This document shows, in pieces, positions 56,984 through 64,000 of a stretch of 64,000 nucleotides of DNA. The position numbers were made by a program, and so were the translations under genes. Position 1 is the first letter of the stretch; every line of letters begins with the position of its first letter. The stretch is from Dichetophora obliterata (Eukaryota > Arthropoda > Insecta > Diptera > Sciomyzidae), in NCBI GenBank assembly GCA_963920525.1, contig OY986438.1:135961022-136025021 (forward strand), given 5' to 3'. The notes under the pieces are model-generated. The model was not told the DNA's origin, did not search any database, and worked only from the letters and a program-made list of their open reading frames with translations.

Positions 56984-57849
56984 CAGGGTTATTGCGAAAT
57001 CCGTTTCGGAATTGCTTTGTTATCGGAATAGCAAAACGGTTCCGGTATTAAATGGTGTTGTGAAATCCGATCGGTTTTTACTCTTTTCGAACATAAACAA
57101 ATCCATTGTTCGAATCAGCTGTTCAGCTAAATTGTTTTCTGAAGTTTTGTGTTTGATTGCACGAAGTGAAACATTTTGCGTGTATTACATAAATTTAATT
57201 GTGAAAAGAAAGAAAAAATGCATAAAATGAGTTCTGCTGTGTTGGCATTTTTATTTCTGGAGGAGGAAAGCAATAAAAAAAGTAAAAAAAGGCATTTTAA
57301 GAAATAGCAATCCTCTAGAGCTTCTAGAGTGGGCGTAAGAACAATCTTCGTATTTAAGCAAAAGACGGAGATATACTTGGACTTTTTGCAGATTTGTGAC
57401 CCAATATCGTTTTAAGCAGGATTCATTCGCTTTGGTGTTAGAAACTATTAAATCTCATATGCCTTCGTCGTCAATTCCTTTTGTGCTTTTATCAGTCGTA
57501 ACGCTCAGATTTTTAGCAGTAGTCTCACCCAGGAGAATATAATTTTGTGTTTTATTTTTGTATTTTCCATCAAATAAAAAAAAAATTATCATTTTACCAT
57601 CGAAATTATTTAATTTACTGACACTTTTTTAAAGTTTTCAGCCGTAATAAATAAAATGTTTAACATTCCGCTAGTGAATAGCTGGCCGGTTTGTTTCCGA
57701 ATGTCAAACCAATAATATCGGTTTGTGCAACTCCTCAAACCGATGCAAATTCCGATTCGAACTAAAAACCGGAGTGCATGACACCTTTCCCAAATTTTTA
57801 CCGGAATCAAAACCGATTCCGGCGATTAACGGTTTCCACAACAACCCTG
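56984..57849 (+). mobile_element. PIF/Harbinger non-autonomous element
   Basis: The ends CAGGGTTATTGCGAAATCCG and, in complement, CAGGGTTGTTGTGGAAACCG are inverted repeats. The trinucleotide ATT flanks both (56981-56983 and 57850-57852), the 3-bp duplication typical of the superfamily. CGGTTTT and CCGATT words repeat near both ends. A Harbinger transposase fragment remains inside. At 866 bp it is well short of an autonomous element. Confidence 0.72.
57330..57530 (+). pseudogene. Harbinger transposase N-terminal fragment
   Basis: In one plus-strand frame the sequence reads QDSFALVLETIKSHM, then SSIPFVLLSVVTLRFLAVVS. The VTLRFLA block and the preceding helix are conserved near the N-terminus of PIF/Harbinger transposases (typically VTLRFLATG). 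The stretch before it (about 57335-57415) continues in another frame. The DDE domain is absent. Confidence 0.65.
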
Positions 57850-57852
57850 ATT

Positions 57853-59708
57853 AATTAATTATACGAACCACCAAGTAACACTGGCTATATCAGGTAGTAT
57901 GTATAGTTATAAACATGATTTTTGTGCTATTGCGTAGGCAGGAAAGTAATTATTAAAATATCTTTGCTACGATTTTTAAAGATCGAATAAACTGAAAAAA
58001 AATTTTGTAGGTATAATCAATATAGATTATAACTTTCTGAAAAAAACAAGTGCCCAAAAAATCCAGACATAAGAACCGTTTGAAGCAACGACTAAACGTG
58101 AATTTAAAAATTTTTTGCATTTTTCAAAAGCATGATTTATCAATTATTTTAGACACATTAATAGGCCAACTTTGGACAAAAATTGCATATTAACACATTG
58201 CGTGCAGACAACAACGTAGAGCACACCTTCGTGCTACGAAAACATAGTTTTTGGCCAACTTTTGGACGAACTCTTAAAACAATAAATAATAATTAATTGC
58301 ATTATTAAGCAAATTTCAGTTCGAAGGTTTCGATCAAACCGTTTGATGCACATAAATTTAGAAGCTTGTGACTATAATAGAGTAGAAAAAAATAACCACT
58401 GACTTAAGCTCAGACTGAAGCGAGGGTGAGCTAACTTCAATCAGACGCTTCTAATTTCCATTTTAAATCGCTGCGATCGCGATCACGCATGCGTTCTTAG
58501 GATTTGCTCGATTATACTTTGTGTTTTTTTTAGTTGTCTCTTCATTCTATGGCGTGTATCCTTTGCGAATAAAGTAAAGCATTTAATTTTCAGCCTTGGG
58601 CCACAATCAATTTCGGAAATCAGTCAACGCGATCAGCATTCAAGATCGTTTAATTTTCCCTGCTCAAAACTAAAGCAACGTTAGCACGATCGTTTTTCTT
58701 GTTATTATCACTTTTGAAATCTAGATACGTATGTATAGTATGTGCGTGTGTGCATACAACGACTCCCTGTGCTGGCAAAAACTGCACTTTACGGCACTTA
58801 GTGGCGCTCCTTTGAACGCAATTTAGTTGGTTACCCTTTTTTATTTTTGAGACAACGCTTTCCATCATCATTTCTTTGTGGCTTTGAAGCTTGTAATTGT
58901 TACAAAAATATATAGTCGCAGCTTTTATATACCATGTCCAAGCCAACGTCGAACGATCGGTAATTAAAGCAAAACGTATTTCATAATTATTCCAGCAACC
59001 GGTTTAAGACCAGTGAGTGGTGGTGTTGGCAACAAATTGTTGTCGCTCGCAACACTGTCAATATTGGGTACCTCCTCTGGCAGTTGCTATAGTCACTGCA
59101 TATTTTTTTTTTTTTTGATCCATAGTGAAACGATTTCAGTGGACAATCATAAAAATGATGCCGGCAGAGCATCATCATCATCGTCATTATCAACGATATT
59201 CTACGTATGCGCCTGCCAACTAAACTTCGTTAGGAGAAGCAGAAAGAATGGCTCTTCGAGAGCATATTCGCAATCAGTTGCTCGTATTTCATTTTTATGG
59301 TGACAGCAGCGTCCGCCTATGATGTTTGCGGAATTTGTGTGGCGCATTGGCAGTGCATGAAACCATATGGTACTACGGAGTTTTTTAGTGGGGATCATAC
59401 CTATTAGCACTTTTACATTGGGTCACATACTTAGCGCTGTAGCATTTGACAGACTTAGATTCTTGCTTGAGGTTGAACTGCAGTAAACTTTACATTTGCG
59501 GTATTCACGATGTAGGCCAACTGGTGTGGCAGATGGGTAAAAGAGCAGTTTACCTCTAAACAAAAACAAAATATATTTAATTCAAATTAGCTTACGTGTA
59601 CTCTTTTGCTACACTCAAGCCCTTGAGTAGATTTGAGTAGCTTATCTAACACAGTAAAATGCAACTCTGTGCCCGACGTTTTCTAACACTTCACTTTGAT
59701 TTTTGTCG
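57853..59708. other. Unassigned DNA, part probably host
   Basis: 58400-59540 is less AT-rich, with ATCATCATCATC and GCG-type words and little repetition. The overlapping frames at 58650-59410 are short and unrecognised. Confidence 0.35.
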
Positions 59709-59781
59709 GCCTTTTTAGTCTAGTGGAAAGCGCGCTAGACTGTCAACCCAGAGGTCCCTGGTTCGAAACCGGGTTCGGGCA
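59709..59781 (+). tRNA. tRNA-like sequence, possible tRNA-Asp (GTC), degenerate
   Basis: The polymerase III boxes are perfect: A box TAGTCTAGTGG (59716-59726) and B box GGTTCGAAACC (59760-59770). The T arm folds fully (CCTGG, loop TTCGAAA, CCGGG). The anticodon loop CTGTCAA would place GTC, hence Asp. The anticodon stem is poor, and the acceptor stem pairs at only 4 of 7 positions (GCCTTTT against TTCGGGC). T-runs that could terminate transcription follow from 59787. A decayed tRNA gene or a tRNA-derived SINE head is more likely than a working tRNA. Confidence 0.5.
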
Positions 59782-61224
59782 TGGTTCTTTTCACTTTCTT
59801 TCTTCTTTTTTCTTTTCCACAACTAAATTATGGAAAATGTGAAATTAAAGGACAGAAACAACTAAGGGCTGGAAATGCTTGCCGAGGTTAAGACATAACA
59901 CTAGCCTCGGTTAAAAGCAATTCATATAGTCTTTCACGTTTCCTCTAAATAATATATACCTTTCCTTTCAGGTCAAAGACCAAACCTTGTTTGTATAAGG
60001 CGCATGTCTTGGTTCTTTGATCTTTTAAAAAAAAAACTGTATATTGCATCTTCACAACAAACAGCTGCTTTGTTGCTCTTTAGCATACATAGATTTCGGA
60101 TTGTAAAAACGTGTGTTCACAATTTGGTCTGATATTCTGCTATTTAGCTCATTTGCCAGACCAATTGCTCTACATCGTGAATACCGCTATTATATTAATT
60201 ATACCGCTACATCGTCAATACCGCTATTATATTATATAAGATGAAACCCTTCACCTTTTGTTTGTCCCATGTTAAAGCACAGAATTAACATCACCCTAAA
60301 ACAAATTATATTTTGAAAGGATTTTTTTTTATTTTTTATATTTATTTTGACTCACAGCTCCTCGAACCACAACTGCTAGAAAATTGCACCAATATGCTTC
60401 TTTCAATCCGAATTGTATCCAATCTGGCTGAAATTAGAATGTTAAAAAGCTTGCTTAAAGAGATTGTCAAAATTCTTGCCAGAAGATCAGACAATAAATA
60501 AATAATATTATCTAAGCGTAAACGGCGTTTGAGAAAGCAGATTCGTCCAAAAAGGCCAGATTTGTAGAAAACAATGGTTGGCACCACAACACTACCGTTC
60601 TCTAATACAGGACTTGAAATTCGTAAATCGCAGTAAATTTAAAAAAAAACGCATTAAAACGAATTTTTTCGCAGTAGTTTTTTTGTTTTTGTTTTTATTT
60701 ACAATCATGTATGTACATTTACTACTAATAACATAATATCGTCGTTGCGCCTGCAATACCGCGTATCCCACCACTTTCAATACAGCGTATATTGCAAAAA
60801 GGCCAAAATTCATTTCATTTTGATCGTTCATGATTTATTTTTCGTTAAATGCTTACTTGAAAACAAAGCAAATATCTTATTTCAGTAAATTTTTAGTTCA
60901 GTTGAAAATCCATTCAATAGCTTAAAATAAAATCAGTTTTTCTGCACTCATGTAAAGTTTTACTTTTACCTTTTGTGCAAGTGGCGGATACGCGTTATTG
61001 CACGCCCAACGACGATATACATACAAATATATACTAAGGAAAAAAGGTATGTAGACAGCACAGAGACATATATGTAAAAACTATGTACTTAATCTTGCAT
61101 GGGAACGCAACGAGAGCTATATGTACTGGGTAAAGTGAGCGTATACTGGTTATATATCAATTTATTCACTTAGTAAAATGAAGTCATGTGTGACTTCACA
61201 AATATGCTGTACATACATTTTTTT
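59782..61224. other. Unassigned AT-rich DNA
   Basis: A 27-bp segment TACATCGTSAATACCGCTAT... repeats at 60171 and 60208 (37 bp apart). AATCGCAGTAAATTTAAAAA near 60625 resembles 63918 at the window end. Otherwise nothing is recognised. Confidence 0.35.
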
Positions 61225-61440
61225 AATGGGTCAATAATCTATGTACTGAGTACATCGGAATTCTACTCATTACATACCAAAATTTTTTATTTTATGTAAT
61301 GAGTCAATAATCTTTTTACTACGTACGTCGGAACTGTACTCATTGCATACAATTATTTATTATTTTATGTAATGGGTCAGTAATCTATGTACTCATTACA
61401 AAAAGTTAATATTTATGTAATAGGTTCATTATATATGTTC
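61225..61440. repeat. Three tandem copies of a 73-bp unit
   Basis: AATGGGTCAATAATCT starts at 61225, AATGAGTCAATAATCT at 61298 and AATGGGTCAGTAATCT at 61371, exactly 73 bp apart. GTACTGAGTACAT and ACTCATTACATA words follow. A shortened fourth start is at about 61421. Related ATGAGTACATAA words appear at 63418-63570, on the far side of the hAT remnant. Confidence 0.85.
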
Positions 61441-62029
61441 TCACTATATATTACTCAAGTTACATTCGACTTTTTTAATTTTATTCGAAACAAAAAGCTT
61501 AACGCTAACCTGTGAACTGTTTTCTTTAAACTATTAAACGAAATAGCTGTTTAACAACAAATAAAGCTGCGTTTGCAACTCTTGATTCGATAAATTTAAA
61601 ATAGTGGTCGGCAAAATTAAAAATAGAGACTGTAAGTGGAAATGTGACAAAGCAACTGCGTATCATCTGATTACGTTACACGCGTAACAAAATGTTTTAA
61701 TGTAGTTGCCACTATTTGAAAATCAGGTCACAATTTTTATCAAAATTTATTATTTTTGAGCTTCAAATTTTGTTTTGAAACATTAACAAAAAAAAACAAA
61801 CATTACAACAAACACATAGAAATATTAAGAATACTAGGTAACAATTGTTACATTGCCAGAATAGGGCTGTTAATACAAATTTATATTCACACTACGCTCA
61901 AATGAATTCATTTTTTAATTTAGAAAACAGAGTAATGTTCTACTTTAAGTCGAATTGGCAAGAAATTAAAACGAGTGCTTATCATTGAAATCACAAAAAA
62001 TTTACAATATTGAATTGGTAAAGTTATAT

Positions 62030-62599
62030 GCTTCTTTAATACTTCTTTCAAAAAGCACGCCTTTCAAAATATGCGAGTGTTCTCAAGCAAGCTCTCACCT
62101 TGGCAAGCAACATAAATAATTACAGCAAAATTATCCCCCTTCCCCTTCATTTAGGATATCTTATGAATGCCGAGATGAGACAAGCAAGAATTTGGAATAA
62201 AGAAGTTGTGATAGCGGCATCGACATCTAATAATCAAGAATCCGATAACAGTGATGTATTATGTTTTTTGGATGAGGTGGTTAAAAAAAACATGGACTCT
62301 ACAACTGATGAAATCGAAGGGATGCCCACTCTGCTGCGCCTTTATCTGGCTGGCAAGGTGTTGATCGAAAACTTAATAAAAATTAGCTTGTTGTGTGAAA
62401 ATGCATGAAAACTGAATTTCCTTTTGCTTGGGCCGTTGCAAAAAAATATTTATCAAGTGTTGCAACTTCGGAGCCATCCGAAAGGTTATTTTCTCATGCT
62501 GGTCTCATAACGAACCAATTGCGAAACAGGCTTTCGCTAGAACATCTTAACATGTTGGTTTTTCTACGTTCAGTTGGTGAAGACATGTGGTTCCTTTAA
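62030..62599 (+). pseudogene. hAT transposase C-terminal half, broken
   Basis: FKKHAFQNMRVFSSKLS near 62045 recalls the LDPRFKxxAF block of hAT transposases. A long acidic linker follows in the frame at 62100-62408. Then MKTEFPFAWAVAKKYLSSVA and TSEPSERLFSHAGLI, with QLRNRLSLEHLNMLVFL, make the C-terminal dimerisation region, ending at TAA 62597-62599. At least two frame breaks occur. The N-terminal zinc finger and most of the catalytic core are missing. I could not find convincing termini; a TAGGGATGTG-type end at 63371-63380 (in complement) is a candidate. Confidence 0.82.
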
Positions 62600-63400
62600 T
62601 TGTGCATTCACTTGTGCACAAATTTATCGAGCCCTTACCGCCGAATTAACGTAAGCGCCACTTTTCCGAAATGAATTTTTAAATGGCAAATGATAGTACG
62701 ACAACAAAGAACTCCAAAAATGTCACATCTCTATGCTAAACTGTTCTCAAGTTATATCTAACACAAAAATAAAATTTACATGCACCGCTTATGCAAAAAA
62801 AAAGTCAAGGAAAATGCTTCTCTTGTAATATTTGGTTTATAACGCTTACGTTAATTCAGCGGTTAGAGCTTGATATTCAGCCCAATTATGAATAATTTTT
62901 CTTGGGGAATCGGAAAAGGAAGTTTTAATTTTTAAGATAGCAGATATAGACATCACATTTTTCTTTCTTTCATAAATATTGACGGTTGATGAAGAAATTT
63001 GCATTCAAAATTTCCAAAATGTTCTTAAACCTTATCTTGAAAATTAATTCTCCCTTTTCCGATTATCCGGGAAAAATTATTCATAATAAGTCTGATTATC
63101 TATATAAGAACTAAAATTGTCATATTTTGTGTTTTTTTGTATATTATTTATTTATTGAAGCACCATGTTTTTGTTTTTTTTTAACAATAGAACATATTTT
63201 TGATATTGAATCATTTGATTTTTAAATGCCCTACAAAAGCGGTACAAAAATATTTTGAAAAAAGTTGAAAAAAGTTGATAAGTCGACTTCTAAAGGTTCA
63301 AAAAGTCGATTAGTCGACTTTTACATTTTCAACGGTTGAAAAAGTCGAAGTCGACTTTTGCTGGCAGTTACACATCCCTAGTACATCTATCTATTCATTC
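62600..63400. other. Unassigned, with AGTCGACTT repeats near a possible hAT end
   Basis: AAGTCGACTTY and its complement recur at 63281-63358, followed by CTGGCAGTTACACATCCCTA. This pattern of subterminal repeats before a TAGGGATGTG end suggests the right terminus of an hAT element, perhaps the one containing the transposase remnant at 62 kb. Confidence 0.45.
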
Positions 63401-64000
63401 ACGACACATAATTTTGTGATGAGTACATAAAACTCTTTATTGACTACATGCAGTACTGTTTAAAATATTTAGATAGTCAATACATATTTCAACATGTACA
63501 TAGTACAAGAAAATCACCAAATTTATGTGTGCAGAAATTTATGTCATGAGTACATAAATTTATGTAGTGAGCCTATAGTTTTTCCCTCTATATATGTATA
63601 ACTATATACAATATATATTTGCATGTTGCAGAAACATATTTTTTACTGATTCAAAATATATTTGCTGTAGAAAAATTCAATCACGGTCGTTAAAAGCAAA
63701 TCAGTTCTTAATTTGGTCAAAAAACCTTATGTAAAACTATAAAATATTTTATTTTGTTGAAATGACAGCTTCACCTAACAAATTACTTTCTTTTGTTTGA
63801 ACGCTAAGACCACAGTATACAGATGTAATGGACCGCTGAAACTCTACATTTTTAATCAACATCAATGCTTACTTAATTTCCAAAAATAACCATAGAAGTG
63901 TTTGTTGCGAATAAATCGCAGTAGATTTGAAAAAACCGCAGTGACGCAGTAGAACATTAAATGTTGCCAAAAAGCGCAGTAGATCTACTGCAATTGCAGT
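63401..64000. other. Unassigned; palindrome at the window edge
   Basis: ATGAGTACATAA words occur at 63418 and 63547. The last 90 bases are rich in CGCAGTAG words and contain the perfect 16-bp palindrome GCAGTAGATCTACTGC (about 63976-63991). This may be the edge of an element that continues outside. Confidence 0.4.

Overview
The window looks like repeat-dominated nuclear DNA of an insect, most likely a higher fly. It is AT-rich, has no bacterial-style gene packing, and holds GT-AG intron remnants, RNA polymerase III promoter boxes, RNase-H-bearing LINEs, hAT, Tc1, PIF/Harbinger and Helitron elements, and a tRNA-derived SINE whose body resembles, from memory, one common in tephritid fruit-fly drafts. 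The species is not determined. I found no intact host protein gene. Every recognisable coding stretch belongs to a transposon, and all of them are broken.

Layout. 1-2.2 kb is a 9-bp satellite running in from outside, followed by T-rich decayed repeat interrupted by a GC-rich inverted-repeat element. 5.5-10.2 kb holds minus-strand LINE remains (endonuclease, reverse transcriptase, RNase H, 3' ends). 13.6-15 kb is a TA-flanked MITE with an hAT inside it. 15.9-20.1 kb has two more LINE fragments, one split by a mariner-type MITE. 23.5-26 kb is an hAT element split by a Tc1 element with IR/DR ends. 26-27 kb and 57-57.8 kb hold PIF/Harbinger remains. 31.5-33 kb is a 1.5-kb non-coding hAT. 34.1-38.5 kb is a dense nest: an hAT MITE beside a tRNA-like box, then a Tc1 element whose left inverted repeat is split by a Helitron. 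39.5-46 kb has a pair of ~430-bp inverted arms enclosing a TA-flanked MITE, which encloses a Ty3/gypsy-type LTR retrotransposon. 48.6-53.4 kb has two more hAT elements, a pogo-like MITE and at least four SINE copies, one split by an hAT inside its A box. 59.7 kb has a tRNA-like sequence, and 62 kb an hAT transposase remnant.

Nothing here acts as a pathway. The value of the window is the insertion record: for many elements both termini and the target-site duplication can be read directly, so relative ages and exact boundaries follow. Regions with CAG/CAA-rich, low-repeat sequence (about 4.6-5.1, 22-23, 30.4-31.3, 46.2-46.6 and 58.4-59.5 kb) look like host intron or intergenic DNA, but I could not support exons in them. 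All family assignments come from motif recognition without database searches.
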